Shown here piece after piece: positions 51,012 through 60,587 of a stretch of DNA of 64,000 bases. The DNA lies in the NCBI RefSeq assembly GCF_902806445.1, contig NZ_LR760298.1, positions 372,001 through 436,000 of the forward strand, in the 5' to 3' direction. Made by a program: the position numbers and the translations under genes. Numbering within the stretch: the stretch's first letter is position 1; every line of letters starts with the position of its first letter. Origin of the DNA: Listeria sp. PSOL-1. Its GTDB lineage: Bacteria; Bacillota; Bacilli; Lactobacillales; Listeriaceae. Under the pieces are notes generated by a model. The model was not told where the DNA came from and did no database searches. It saw nothing but the letters and a program-made list of their open reading frames with translations.

Positions 51012-51761
51012 TTAAAATTTTGCATTATCAAGATCAAATAATTGTGGTGGAAACATATATATAAGACTGTCTTTTATATAGTTTTGCCAATATTTCCAGC
51101 GATGATCACCAGCAAATAAATAGTAACGATGTAAAACGTTTTTCTGGATCATTGTTTTATGGAGTAAAAGGTTTGCGTCTAAAAAGTTCGCAATTTGTCC
51201 ATCCGTTGTTTGTACTTCAGTTTCTTCACTACCAATGATGTGAAAAAGTTTTAAGCGGGCGGGTTCGATGCCCTTAAATAACGTTAGTAAGTCATCATTT
51301 ATAAAAGGTGAATGCAAAATGACATTACCAAACGTATGAGGGTATTTTAGTGCAGCTTTTAATGACGTGCTACCGCCAAGCGAATCGCCCATTAAAAAAC
51401 GGCTTGTTGGTAAATAAAAGGACGAATACCGATCCTCTAAATAAGGAAGCAATTCATAGGCTAAAAAATGAATATAGGCATCATTTTGTTCCCCGTCTGG
51501 ATGGTATTTACGTCTCCGATCCTGGACATCCTTATAAGGAAGAAGAACGAAAATGACTTTATGTATTTTATCTTGATCAGTAAGTTCATTAGCCAAGTGC
51601 AGTAATTTACCAAAACGCAAATAATCCTTTCCATCTTGAACAATACAAAATGGATATTTATAAAGCGGTGTATAATTTTTGGGCAAACAGATGATTAAAT
51701 CTAACGTTTCATTTAAAGCATGGCTAAAAATAGTTTCTTCTATTATCTTTTGATCCGCCAT
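51012..51761 (-). CDS. Putative esterase (YjcH/Fes-like alpha/beta hydrolase)
   Basis: A 249-residue cytoplasmic hydrolase of the enterochelin-esterase-like group. Motifs are CIVQDGKDYLRFGKL, FVLLPYKDVQDRRRKYHPDG, the nucleophile elbow FLMGDSLGGSTSL and the final histidine in AGDHRWKYW. The pairing with a YjcF-like acetyltransferase copies yjcH-yjcF in Bacillus. Substrate unknown. ATG at 51761 is preferred (AGGAG 9 bases upstream) over GTG at 51767. Confidence 0.88.
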   Translation of the reverse strand: MADQKIIEETIFSHALNETLDLIICLPKNYTPLYKYPFCIVQDGKDYLRFGKLLHLANELTDQDKIHKVIFVLLPYKDVQDRRRKYHPDGEQNDAYIHFLAYELLPYLEDRYSSFYLPTSRFLMGDSLGGSTSLKAALKYPHTFGNVILHSPFINDDLLTLFKGIEPARLKLFHIIGSEETEVQTTDGQIANFLDANLLLHKTMIQKNVLHRYYLFAGDHRWKYWQNYIKDSLIYMFPPQLFDLDNAKF

Positions 51762-51902
51762 TTTCACTCGCTCCTTTATTTTTTCTTTATTTTAACATGA
51801 AAAAATAGGACTTGGAAAAAATTTGGCCTTGTTTTTCAAAAAGATAGAAAATAATGTGTATTCAACTTTTTTGGATTAAATACTGTTATCATTACTGGAT
51901 TG

Positions 51903-51911
51903 TGCTATACT
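51903..51911 (+). promoter_or_regulatory. Extended -10 promoter of ilvE
   Basis: TGCTATACT has the TGN extension before TATACT, 39 bases before the start codon. No good -35 is seen. Confidence 0.5.
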
Positions 51912-51950
51912 AAAAACTACATTTAAAATTTAGAAAGTAGGGATTCCAAC

Positions 51951-52976
51951 ATGAGTAAAAATATTGAATGGGATAAATTAGGTTTTAGTTATATTAAAAC
52001 AGATCAACGCTATCTTTCATATTGGAAAAACGGGGCATGGGACGAGGGAACGTTAACAAGCGACAATATCCTTCATATTAGCGAAGGCTCAACAGCTTTG
52101 CATTATGGACAACAATGTTTTGAAGGTTTAAAAGCCTATCGTACCAAAGATGGCTCAATTAACCTTTTTCGTCCTGATCAAAATGCTTTACGGATGCAAA
52201 AAAGTTGTGAACGGCTACTTATGCCAATCGTCCCAACTGAAAAATTTATCGAAGCATGTAAGCAAGTCGTTGCGGCAAATGAAGAATTTGTTCCTCCATA
52301 TGGAAGTGGGGGAACACTATATTTGCGACCTTACATTATCGGTGTAGGCGATAATTTAGGAGTACAAGCAGCTCCAGAATATATCTTCTCAGTTTTCTGT
52401 AGCCCAGTTGGTTCCTACTTTAAAGAGGGCTTAAGTCCAGTGAACTTTGTTGTATCAGAGTTTGACCGAGCGGCACCAAATGGGACTGGCGCTGCAAAAG
52501 TTGGTGGGAATTATGCTGCCAGTTTACTTCCAGGTAAAACGGCACGCGATCGTAAGTTTGGTGACTGTATTTATCTTGATCCAGCTACCCATACTAAAAT
52601 TGAAGAAGTTGGGGCAGCAAATTTCTTTGGAATTACAAAAGAAAATCATTTTATAACGCCGTATTCCCCGTCTATTTTGCCAAGTATTACTAAGTACTCT
52701 TTGCTTTATTTAGCAGAGCATAGGCTTGGTTTAACCGTAGAGGAAGGCGATGTGTACATTGATCAGCTAGATGACTATATCGAGGCAGGAGCTTGCGGAA
52801 CGGCAGCAGTTATTACACCAATTGGTGGCATCCAAAATAGAGATCTGTTCCATGTATTCTATAGTGAAACTGAAGTAGGGCCAATCACACGCAAACTTTA
52901 TGATGAATTATGCGGGATTCAATTTGGTGACATTGAAGCACCAGAAGAAGATTGGATTGTAAAAGTAGATTACTAA
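51951..52976 (+). CDS. ilvE: Branched-chain amino acid aminotransferase
   Basis: PLP enzyme that interconverts leucine, isoleucine and valine with their 2-oxo acids using glutamate. The 341 residues include [26 protein letters not shown], the PLP-binding lysine K202 in [24 protein letters not shown] and [15 protein letters not shown], the class IV set. AAAGTAGGG lies before the ATG. Monocistronic; transcription probably ends in repeat copy B. Confidence 0.95.
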   Translation: MSKNIEWDKLGFSYIKTDQRYLSYWKNGAWDEGTLTSDNILHISEGSTALHYGQQCFEGLKAYRTKDGSINLFRPDQNALRMQKSCERLLMPIVPTEKFIEACKQVVAANEEFVPPYGSGGTLYLRPYIIGVGDNLGVQAAPEYIFSVFCSPVGSYFKEGLSPVNFVVSEFDRAAPNGTGAAKVGGNYAASLLPGKTARDRKFGDCIYLDPATHTKIEEVGAANFFGITKENHFITPYSPSILPSITKYSLLYLAEHRLGLTVEEGDVYIDQLDDYIEAGACGTAAVITPIGGIQNRDLFHVFYSETEVGPITRKLYDELCGIQFGDIEAPEEDWIVKVDY

Positions 52977-53001
52977 GATATGTAGGAAATAGCTTAGTGA
53001 C

Positions 53002-53170
53002 ATAAATAAAATAAATCGTTCGCAATGAAAGAGGTTTGCCAGAATCCGGAAGTCTGGCAAACCTCTTTTTTCACTCGCTTTGTCGTGTTCAACATGTAGC
53101 GTCTATGCAGCTTTTTTAAAATCATACTTTCTTGAAAAATAGAGTTTGAGTCGCATGATGCCTTGGATTT
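53002..53170 (+). repeat. Dispersed structured intergenic repeat, copy B
   Basis: AAATCG with a shortened left arm, the inner hairpin AAAGAGGTTTGCCAGA/TCTGGCAAACCTCTTT (16 bp, 9-base loop), CGCTTTGTCGTGTTCAAC and the tail ATCATACTTTCTTGAAAAAT followed by GCATGATG. Here the inner hairpin (53028-53068) runs into T residues and can act as the ilvE terminator. Confidence 0.85.
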
Positions 53171-53174
53171 TTTG

Positions 53175-54650
53175 CTATTCTTTATTATTTGCTACCATTT
53201 TTGGTAAAATAAAGTGGCAAATATAACTGATAATTCCAATGAGAAGCATGACTAAGAATACAAGATTTAATCCGTGATATAAGATATTTCTTATGGGCTC
53301 GAACAAACTTGTATCGACTTCAGTTGCTGTTTTTGGGCTAATTAATAAATTTAGGTTTTTTCTAGTAACGCCACTATCATTAGCTGCATTAAATTGCGTG
53401 GATAAGATAGAGTTAAAGATGGTGCCTAAAACCGCAACACCAATGGTTTGCCCAACTGTTCTAAAAAGTGCGTTCGAAGCTGTAGCGACACCAGTCTTAT
53501 CTCTTGAAACGGCTGCTTGCACCGTAACGGTAGTTGTTGTAAAGATAACACCAAAGCCAAAACCAATAACAAGATTAACGAAGTAAAAAGAAATGCTAGG
53601 TGTTTTTTGCGGTAAAAGGACAAGGATCAGTGCACCTACTATCACAAGCAGACTACCAATTCCCACTGTTCGCCGCGTTCCAAGTTTGTTTAACCATCGT
53701 CCACTAATAAAAGAAGCGGTAATCCAAGCAACTGAAAGCGGTGCTAGCATGAATCCAGCAATGGTTGCGCCGTACCCTAACATTCCTTGTGCCCACATTG
53801 GAACATACACATTAAGACCAATTAAAAAGGCGCTGGTAAAGAAACTAATTAAATTTCCGATTAAAACAACCGGTTCTTTAAATAGAACAAACGGAATAAT
53901 AGGATCCGGTGCCTTTTTTTCGGCAAAATAAAAACAAACAAACAAGATAATCGAAGTAAATAATAAAAGTAGTACAAGTGGTTCTAGCCAATTAAACGTT
54001 TCACCTGCACGCTGAAAAGCAAATAATAATGTAAGTAATGCCGTTGTGAAAAGAATCGCTCCAAGATAATCGATCGGTAAGCGCGCATGATGAATATCTT
54101 CTTTTAAATAAACCCAAATTAAGAAAATCGTAATAATCCCAACTGGAACATTAATAAAGAAGATCCAATGCCAAGAAAGCTGATCAACTAAAAAGCCGCC
54201 TAAAAGCGGACCAAAAACCCCAGCAATCCCCCAAGCAGATCCCATAAAGCCAATGACACGAGCGCGCTTTTCAAAAGGATAAATATCAGCAATAATAGTC
54301 ATTGTTGAAGGTAAAATCCCCCCAGCACCAATACCTTGGATGGCTCGGAAAATAATTAATTGCTCCATATTTTGAGCAAAGCCACATAAAGATGATCCGA
54401 TAATAAAAATAAGTGCTGCAATTACAAAAATGAGTTTACGACCATAAAGGTCAGAAAGCTTACCATAAATTGGAACTGTTACGGCAGAAGTTAGTAAAAA
54501 AATAGAGAAAATCCAATTCATCAATTCGATGCCATTTAGTTGGCTAACGATTGTAGGCATTGCAGTACTAACAATTGTACCTTCAATTGCTGCCATGAAT
54601 GTGGCTGTAAACACGGCAATAGTAACAGCTTTTACGTTTGTATGCTTCAA
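53175..54650 (-). CDS. MFS drug efflux transporter, DHA2 family (14 TM)
   Basis: A 491-residue proton-driven efflux pump with 14 predicted membrane segments. Motif A is GKLSDLYGRKLIF, motif B-like RAIQGIGAGGILPS, and motif C GSAWGIAGVFGPLLGG, which together mark the DHA2 (EmrB/QacA/LmrB) class of multidrug exporters. TTG start with AAGGAGG upstream. Monocistronic, with no adjacent regulator. Substrate not predictable; cationic drugs, bile salts or lincosamides are typical for relatives. Confidence 0.92.
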   Translation of the reverse strand: MKHTNVKAVTIAVFTATFMAAIEGTIVSTAMPTIVSQLNGIELMNWIFSIFLLTSAVTVPIYGKLSDLYGRKLIFVIAALIFIIGSSLCGFAQNMEQLIIFRAIQGIGAGGILPSTMTIIADIYPFEKRARVIGFMGSAWGIAGVFGPLLGGFLVDQLSWHWIFFINVPVGIITIFLIWVYLKEDIHHARLPIDYLGAILFTTALLTLLFAFQRAGETFNWLEPLVLLLLFTSIILFVCFYFAEKKAPDPIIPFVLFKEPVVLIGNLISFFTSAFLIGLNVYVPMWAQGMLGYGATIAGFMLAPLSVAWITASFISGRWLNKLGTRRTVGIGSLLVIVGALILVLLPQKTPSISFYFVNLVIGFGFGVIFTTTTVTVQAAVSRDKTGVATASNALFRTVGQTIGVAVLGTIFNSILSTQFNAANDSGVTRKNLNLLISPKTATEVDTSLFEPIRNILYHGLNLVFLVMLLIGIISYICHFILPKMVANNKE

Positions 54651-54810
54651 AATAATTCCTCCTTCATACCAAACCGAATTATAGCATATTCTCTCTTTAT
54701 TTGTAAGCTGTTTCTTTACTCAAATCCCCTTTTCCGCGTTATAATAAAAATTGAACGGTAATTCCAAAAGAAACGATATTTGTTATCAAAATGGTCAAGG
54801 AGGAATGGAC

Positions 54811-55281
54811 ATGAATGTTCACGATTTTATTGAGGTTAAGATGGATGGTAAGGAAATCTCGTTAAAAGAATATGCTGGAAAAGCAATATTGATTGTAAAT
54901 ACAGCAAGTAAATGTGGCTTAACTCCACAACTTAAAGGTCTAGAAGCACTTTATGAAAAATATAAAGACAAAAACTTTGTGATCCTTGGCTTTCCATGTA
55001 ACCAATTTTTACATCAAGATCCAGGCACAAATGAGGAAATTATGGAATTCTGTCAAATCAATTATGGCGTAACTTTTCCAATGTTTCAGAAAATCAAAGT
55101 AAAGGGGAAAGACGCAACACCGCTTTATAAATATCTTGTTGAGCAAACAGGCGGAAAGAAAATCGAATGGAATTTTGCTAAATTTCTAATCGATGAAAAT
55201 GGCAAGATCATTGAACGTTTTTCTTCTAAGACAAAACCAGAAGATATTGAAGCTGAAATTAGTCAGCACTTGCCAGAATAG
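54811..55281 (+). CDS. Glutathione peroxidase family protein
   Basis: A 156-residue thiol peroxidase of the GPx fold. The peroxidatic residue is a cysteine, C35 in NTASKCGLTPQ, not selenocysteine; GFPCNQF supplies a likely resolving cysteine and IEWNFAKFL the active-site Trp-Asn. Such bacterial GPx proteins usually take electrons from thioredoxin. ATG at 54811 is behind AAGGAGG; the longer upstream frame lacks a site. Divergent from the MFS gene; terminated in repeat copy C. Confidence 0.92.
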   Translation: MNVHDFIEVKMDGKEISLKEYAGKAILIVNTASKCGLTPQLKGLEALYEKYKDKNFVILGFPCNQFLHQDPGTNEEIMEFCQINYGVTFPMFQKIKVKGKDATPLYKYLVEQTGGKKIEWNFAKFLIDENGKIIERFSSKTKPEDIEAEISQHLPE

Positions 55282-55289
55282 TTTGTTTA

Positions 55290-55446
55290 TAATAAATTGG
55301 CGATAAGTACTCGCCATTGGAGAGGTTTGCCAGTTTTCCGGTTCTCATGTACAGCTGTACGCTTTGCTTCCGGATTCTGGCAAACTTTTTTTTTTGAGCA
55401 AGTTCGATTTAAAAAATAGAACTGAATCGTATGATGTCCCAAGCTC
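55290..55446 (+). repeat. Dispersed structured intergenic repeat, copy C
   Basis: AATAAATTGGCGATAAGTAC, the inner arms AGGTTTGCCAG/CTGGCAAACTT around a larger loop with the dyad GTACAGCTGTAC, then a 10-base T run and a shorter tail with GTTCGATTT/AAAAAATAGAAC and GAATCGTATGATGTCCC. Well placed to terminate the peroxidase gene. Confidence 0.82.
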
Positions 55447-55509
55447 TAAGCTATTTATTCATTTAACAACTTTGACACCTAAAAAAAGCTCCAAACAATA
55501 GGCAGATTG

Positions 55510-55518
55510 TGTTATACT
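55510..55518 (+). promoter_or_regulatory. Extended -10 promoter of prfC
   Basis: TGTTATACT matches TGN-TATACT, 35 bases before the prfC start. Confidence 0.5.
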
Positions 55519-55552
55519 TATACAACGTGAAAAAATGTAGGAGGAAATGAAA

Positions 55553-57121
55553 ATGAGTCAGAATTTGCAAAAAGAAGTTGCATCGCGCAAAACATTTGCT
55601 ATTATTTCCCACCCGGATGCCGGGAAAACAACGATTACTGAGCAGTTGTTGTTGTTTGGCGGTGCGATTCGATCAGCAGGAACTGTAAAAGGGAAAAAAA
55701 CAGGAAAGTTTGCAACTAGTGATTGGATGGAAATTGAAAAACAAAGGGGAATTTCTGTTACAAGTTCAGTGATGCAATTTGATTACGATCAATTTCGTAT
55801 TAATATTTTAGATACGCCAGGACACTCTGATTTTAGTGAAGATACTTACCGGACATTGATGGCTGTTGATGCTGCGCTTATGGTGATTGATTCAGCTAAA
55901 GGAATTGAAGCGCAAACGATCAAATTATTCAAAGTTTGTCGGATGCGTGGGATCCCTATCTTTACATTTATGAATAAAATGGATCGCCAGGGGAAAGCGC
56001 CACTTGAGCTTTTAGCCGAGCTTGAAGAAGTATTAGGCATCCAATCTTATCCAATGAACTGGCCCATTGGTATGGGAAAAGAACTAGCGGGGCTATATGA
56101 CCGTTATCATCGTGTAGTAGAACAATATCGTGTTCCAAAAGAAGAAACTTTCTTGCCACTTGGAGAAAATGGGGATTTGAAAGAAGCGCATAAATTACAA
56201 GATTCAAGTTACTATACGCAAGCGCTTGATGAGATCATGTTGCTTGATGAGGCTGGAAATGAGTTCAGTCATGAACGAATTGCTGCTGGAGAACTAACAC
56301 CCGTATTTTTTGGCAGTGCATTAACGAATTTTGGAGTGGAAACATTCTTGAAAACATTTGTCGAGTTTGCCCCATCTCCAGCACATCATCTGTCAAATGA
56401 AGGCGATATCAAGCCAGAGGACCCAGCTTTTTCAGGTTTTATTTTTAAAATTCAAGCGAATATGAATCCAGCACACCGAGATCGAATTGCTTTTGTAAGA
56501 ATTTGTTCTGGCGAGTTTGAGCGTGGGATTAATGTGACACTTACGCGTACAGGAAAACAAATGAAATTAAGTAACTCCACACAGTTCATGGCGGATGACC
56601 GTGAAATCGTGACGCGGGCGGTTGCAGGGGATATTATTGGTCTATATGATACCGGAAATTATCAAATTGGGGATACCATTTCAAGTGGAAGCAAGAACTT
56701 AGCTTTTGAAGACTTACCGCAGTTTACACCAGAATTATTCATGCGTGTTTCTGCTAAAAATGTAATGAAACAAAAACACTTCCATAAAGGTGTCGGCCAG
56801 CTTGTCCAAGAAGGTGCCATTCAACTATTTAAAACGTGGCGTACGGAAGATTATATTATTGGCGCTGTTGGACAGCTTCAATTTGAAGTGTTTGAACATC
56901 GCATGCGTAATGAGTATAATTCCGAAATTATTATGGAACCAATTGGTAAAAAAATTGCTCGTTGGATTCGAGTGGAAGATGTTGATGAAAAGCTGTCTAC
57001 TCCTAGAAGTATGCTTGTTAAAGATCGCTTTAATCAGCCGCTTTTCCTTTTTGAAAATCAATTCGCGATTAATTGGTTCTGTGATAAAAATCCTGATATT
57101 GAGTTAACTGCTTTACTTTAA
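55553..57121 (+). CDS. prfC: Peptide chain release factor 3
   Basis: GTPase that removes RF1/RF2 from the ribosome after termination. The 522 residues show the P-loop [12 protein letters not shown], switch [18 protein letters not shown], and the RF3-specific C-terminal domains ([16 protein letters not shown]). ATG at 55553 is preferred (AGGAGG about 8 bases upstream) over the ATG two codons earlier. Monocistronic. Confidence 0.96.
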   Translation: MSQNLQKEVASRKTFAIISHPDAGKTTITEQLLLFGGAIRSAGTVKGKKTGKFATSDWMEIEKQRGISVTSSVMQFDYDQFRINILDTPGHSDFSEDTYRTLMAVDAALMVIDSAKGIEAQTIKLFKVCRMRGIPIFTFMNKMDRQGKAPLELLAELEEVLGIQSYPMNWPIGMGKELAGLYDRYHRVVEQYRVPKEETFLPLGENGDLKEAHKLQDSSYYTQALDEIMLLDEAGNEFSHERIAAGELTPVFFGSALTNFGVETFLKTFVEFAPSPAHHLSNEGDIKPEDPAFSGFIFKIQANMNPAHRDRIAFVRICSGEFERGINVTLTRTGKQMKLSNSTQFMADDREIVTRAVAGDIIGLYDTGNYQIGDTISSGSKNLAFEDLPQFTPELFMRVSAKNVMKQKHFHKGVGQLVQEGAIQLFKTWRTEDYIIGAVGQLQFEVFEHRMRNEYNSEIIMEPIGKKIARWIRVEDVDEKLSTPRSMLVKDRFNQPLFLFENQFAINWFCDKNPDIELTALL

Positions 57122-57132
57122 ATTTTTTCAAA

Positions 57133-57162
57133 TTGACGTGAGGCTCATTATTATGGTATGAT
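57133..57162 (+). promoter_or_regulatory. Promoter of the riboswitch-terC transcript
   Basis: TTGACG, an 18-base spacer and TATGAT, about 25 bases before the riboswitch. Confidence 0.7.
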
Positions 57163-57189
57163 TTTTGTATTAAATTTAATATTCTTTTG

Positions 57190-57330
57190 ACAATGTCAAA
57201 GGGGAGTAGCACTGGCTAGCGATAGTCAGGATAAAGTCGTCATTACGTGGTTTTGCCATCGGTTTTATCGCATTTATTTAAATGTCAGCGAGACCTTTGC
57301 CCGTTTTAGGGTGAGGTCTCGCTTTTTTAG
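57190..57330 (+). ncRNA. yybP-ykoY manganese riboswitch
   Basis: The leader has AAAGGGGAGTAGC, the central GTCGTCATTACG region, and the 3' hairpin GAGACCTTTGCC...GGTGAGGTCTCG of the yybP-ykoY family. The last hairpin (AGCGAGACCT 57287-57296 with AGGTCTCGCT 57314-57323) runs into six T and is the expression-platform terminator. Mn2+ binding is expected to allow read-through into the terC gene 39 bases downstream. Confidence 0.92.
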
Positions 57331-57368
57331 TGGAGATCTCCATGTTAAAAGGAGTGAGGAGGAATAAA

Positions 57369-58121
57369 ATGGATACATCAATGTTATTTGAATATGCTTG
57401 GGTGTTACTTGTATTAATCGGTTTGGAAGGGATTTTAGCAGCTGATAACGCAGTTGTTATGGCAATAATGGTTAAACATTTACCAGAGAAACAGCAAAAG
57501 CGAGCTCTTTTTTACGGTCTGTTAGGTGCTTTCGTCTTTCGTTTTGCCGCTTTATTTTTAATTTCATTTTTGGCAAATGTATGGCAAGTACAGGCACTAG
57601 GAGCGGCCTATTTATTATATATTTCAATCAGTCATATTGTACGACATTTAAAGTATACTGAACATAAAGAGGAAGGGAAAGAAAAAAAGGGATCAGGTTT
57701 TTGGATGACTGTTTTTAAAGTCGAAGTTGCAGATGTTGCTTTTGCAATCGATTCAATGCTTGCGGCTGTAGCACTTGCGATTACATTGCCTAAAACAGGG
57801 TTTGGCCATATTGGAGGAATTGATACAGGTCAATTTGCTGTGATGTTTTTAGGTGGCTTAATTGGTTTAATCATTATTCGCTTCGCTGCAACACAGTTTG
57901 TTAAATTGTTAAAGGCTTATCCATCGCTTGAAACAGCTGCTTTTTTAATCGTTGGCTGGGTTGGCATTAAGCTTGTTGTTTATACACTTGCACATAAAAG
58001 TCTGGGTATCATCCCGCATAGTTTTCCAGAATCCACTTTATGGAAGCTCATTTTCTGGGGTGTGCTGCTTTTAATTATTATTTTTGGTTGGTTCGTTTCT
58101 TATCGTAAGCCAAAAGAGTAA
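57369..58121 (+). CDS. TerC family manganese exporter, paralogue 1
   Basis: A 250-residue membrane protein with seven or eight helices and the paired acidic motifs GLEGILAADNAVVMAI and EVADVAFAIDSMLAAVALA that mark TerC/YkoY proteins. Relatives export Mn2+ and help load exported enzymes with metal; the upstream manganese riboswitch supports this. ATG at 57369 follows AGTGAGGAGG. A second paralogue lies 278 bases downstream beyond repeat copy D. Confidence 0.92.
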   Translation: MDTSMLFEYAWVLLVLIGLEGILAADNAVVMAIMVKHLPEKQQKRALFYGLLGAFVFRFAALFLISFLANVWQVQALGAAYLLYISISHIVRHLKYTEHKEEGKEKKGSGFWMTVFKVEVADVAFAIDSMLAAVALAITLPKTGFGHIGGIDTGQFAVMFLGGLIGLIIIRFAATQFVKLLKAYPSLETAAFLIVGWVGIKLVVYTLAHKSLGIIPHSFPESTLWKLIFWGVLLLIIIFGWFVSYRKPKE

Positions 58122-58140
58122 GGACGTAGATTAGAGTTCA

Positions 58141-58320
58141 AGATAAATCGGCGACAAGCGCTCGCAATTTAAGAGGTTTGCCAGAAATCAGAAATCTGGC
58201 AAACCTTTCCAATACAAACGCTTTCGCTCAGTTTGTTGTGTTCAAAACATCGCATTTATGCGCTATTTTTTAAATCACATTTTCTTGAAAAATAGATCGC
58301 TGAATCGTGTGATGTTCCAA
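58141..58320 (+). repeat. Dispersed structured intergenic repeat, copy D
   Basis: The fullest copy: AGATAAATCGGCGACAAGCG, CTCGCAATTTAAG, inner stem AGGTTTGCCAGA/TCTGGCAAACCT (9-base loop), AATACAAACGCTTTCGCTCA, GTTTGTTGTGTTCAAAAC, then a third stem CTATTTTT/AAAAATAG and the tail GAATCGTGTGATG. Confidence 0.88.
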
Positions 58321-58399
58321 ACTATTTTTCTGTAGTGAAAAACTGATGCAGTTCTAAAGATAGTGTGGTAAAGTAAAGGGAAAGGTGGGAAGCAAGGAG

Positions 58400-59182
58400 A
58401 TGGATGTATCAATTTTGGCTGAATATGCTTGGGTTTTTATGGTACTTATTGTTTTAGAAGGAGTACTTTCAGCAGATAATGCCGTAGTTATGGCGGTTAT
58501 TGTAAAGCACTTACCACATGACAAGCAGAGAAAGGCACTGTTTTATGGTTTAGTGGGCGCATTTGTTTTTCGTTTTATTGCATTATTTGTCATTTCATTT
58601 TTAGTTAAAGTTTGGGAAATTCAAGCGATTGGTGCGCTTTACTTGCTTTATTTATCTGGGAAACATGTCTGGGATTTGAGAAAGGGTAAAGACAGTCATA
58701 GTGAAAAAGAGGTTGAGAATGTAAAAACAACTTCTTTCTGGGGTACGGTCCTGCGCGTTGAATTAACTGATATTGCTTTTGCGCTTGACTCGATGCTTGC
58801 TGCTCTTGCGCTTGCTATGACGTTACCAAATTTAGGAGATTTTGATATTGGCGGTATGAATGGTGGTCAGTTTACTGTCATGTTTTTAGGTGGTCTTGTT
58901 GGTCTTGTTGTCATTCGATTTGCAGCCACACAAGTTGTGAAATTACTCGAACGCTATCCAACTCTCGAAACAGCTGCTTTTTTAATTGTTGGCTGGGTAG
59001 GCGTTAAACTGATTATTTATACGCTTGCACATCCAGCTGTTCATATTTTACCAGAAAGCTTTCCAGAATCTACTGCTTGGAAACTAATCTTTTGGTCCGT
59101 TATGATAATATTAGGTTTAGGTGGTTATATCATTGCAAGGAAAAAGAAAACTTTATCTCGAAAATCAAAAAATAAAAGATAA
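58400..59182 (+). CDS. TerC family manganese exporter, paralogue 2
   Basis: A 260-residue paralogue of the preceding TerC (VLEGVLSADNAVVMAV; ELTDIAFALDSMLAALALA). The start at 58400 is set by alignment with paralogue 1 (MDVSILAEYAW against MDTSMLFEYAW); GGTGGG is about 10 bases upstream. No riboswitch precedes it, so it may be expressed differently or by read-through past repeat copy D. The basic tail (KKKTLSRKSKNKR) is longer than in paralogue 1. Confidence 0.9.
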   Translation: MDVSILAEYAWVFMVLIVLEGVLSADNAVVMAVIVKHLPHDKQRKALFYGLVGAFVFRFIALFVISFLVKVWEIQAIGALYLLYLSGKHVWDLRKGKDSHSEKEVENVKTTSFWGTVLRVELTDIAFALDSMLAALALAMTLPNLGDFDIGGMNGGQFTVMFLGGLVGLVVIRFAATQVVKLLERYPTLETAAFLIVGWVGVKLIIYTLAHPAVHILPESFPESTAWKLIFWSVMIILGLGGYIIARKKKTLSRKSKNKR

Positions 59183-60533
59183 AATACGCATTCTTTTGGG
59201 ACGGATGTCGCCTATACAGCTGATTATTACGTATTATTTTTTTGCGGTGACAATTTCAACCATTCTTTTAAGCTTGCCATTTACGAAGAAGCCAGGGTTT
59301 CACATTTCATTTATTGATACACTCTTCACTGCTGCTAGTTCAGTTAGTGTGACTGGGCTTGCAACGTTTGATATCGGTCATTCTTATAGTACAGCGGGGA
59401 TTTGGGTATTAATTATCATTTTTCAGCTTGGTGGTTTAGGTGTCATGATGCTTAGTACGTTCTTCTATTTAATTTTGCGACGAAGAATTGGTTTAAAGCA
59501 ACGTCAGCTTATTATGACCGATACCAATCAATATACGATGAGTGGTATGGTTCGAATGTTACGCGAAATCCTTATTTTAATTATTGGGATTGAAGTGATT
59601 GGCGCGGTGATTTTAGGGCTTTATTTTATTCCGTTTTATCCAACCTTTGGTGAAGCGATGTTTCAAGGAATTTATAATTCTGTTTCGCTTGTAACGAATG
59701 CAGGTGTTGATATTACTGGAGCCTCCTTGACGCCATTTGTGAATGACTATTTTGTTCAAGTTATTTCTATTTTACTTATTGTTGCAGGTGGGATTGGTTT
59801 TCCTGTGTTGCTTGAAACGAGACGTTTTTTATTTGAAAGAAATGCGCTCATTCCCTTCCGCTTTTCATTATTTGTGAAAGTGACGACGGTTACTTATGTC
59901 GTGCTCCTAATTGGTGGGGGGCTTTTAATCTGGGGGATGGAATTCAACCATTTTTTCAAGCATTCTAGTTTAAGTGAAGGCTTTTTTAATTCGATGTTTC
60001 TTTCGGCAACTTCAAGAAGTGCTGGACTCCAGACAATTGATAGTAGGGCACTTTCCATTCCAACTTTGCTGTTTGTTTCTTTCTTAATGTTTATCGGAGC
60101 TTCACCTAGTTCAGTTGGAGGTGGGATTCGAACGACGACGTTTGCGATCACGATCTTGTTCCTTTATTCGGTGATTCGAGGGCGTAACCATATTTATATA
60201 TTTGGTAGAGAAGTCTTTAAAGAAGATGTCAGGAAGTCATTAGCTGTGACGCTTTTTGCCACAGTTTTATGTTTTACTTCTGTTATGATTTTAATGCAAA
60301 CTGAAAGAACGGCTACACTCATTTCTGTTATTTTTGAGGTATTCTCGGCCTTTGGAACATGTGGTCTTTCACTAGGTTTGTCTGAAAATCTTAGCACTGC
60401 GGGTAAAATTGTGATCATTATCCTGATGTTTATTGGGCGTATTGGTATTATGTATGCCATGCTAAGTCTACGAAGCAAACACCAGCGTAAAAATGCGATT
60501 CGTCTACCAAAAGAAAAAATGATTACAGGTTAA
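59133..60533 (+). CDS. Ktr/Trk-type potassium channel subunit (KtrB/KtrD-like)
   Basis: Membrane subunit of a Na+-dependent K+ uptake system that works with a cytoplasmic KtrA/C partner not encoded here. Four M1-P-M2 repeats with selectivity-filter glycines in SVSVTGLATF, SLVTNAGVD, TSRSAGLQT and FGTCGLSLG. The start is uncertain: TTG at 59133 has AGGTGG 8 bases upstream but overlaps terC by 50 bases (467 residues); ATG at 59205 gives 443 residues with a weak site. Overlap with terC suggests co-transcription. Confidence 0.9.
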   Translation: MQGKRKLYLENQKIKDKIRILLGRMSPIQLIITYYFFAVTISTILLSLPFTKKPGFHISFIDTLFTAASSVSVTGLATFDIGHSYSTAGIWVLIIIFQLGGLGVMMLSTFFYLILRRRIGLKQRQLIMTDTNQYTMSGMVRMLREILILIIGIEVIGAVILGLYFIPFYPTFGEAMFQGIYNSVSLVTNAGVDITGASLTPFVNDYFVQVISILLIVAGGIGFPVLLETRRFLFERNALIPFRFSLFVKVTTVTYVVLLIGGGLLIWGMEFNHFFKHSSLSEGFFNSMFLSATSRSAGLQTIDSRALSIPTLLFVSFLMFIGASPSSVGGGIRTTTFAITILFLYSVIRGRNHIYIFGREVFKEDVRKSLAVTLFATVLCFTSVMILMQTERTATLISVIFEVFSAFGTCGLSLGLSENLSTAGKIVIIILMFIGRIGIMYAMLSLRSKHQRKNAIRLPKEKMITG

Positions 60534-60582
60534 AAAACGTTTCAAAGCTTCTACACATGGAGAAAGCTTTGAAACGTTTTTT
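60532..60582. terminator. Bidirectional terminator
   Basis: A perfect 19-bp stem from AAAAAACGTTTCAAAGCTT and its complement, shared by the potassium channel gene and the convergent VanZ gene. Confidence 0.93.
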
Positions 60583-60587
60583 CCGTT

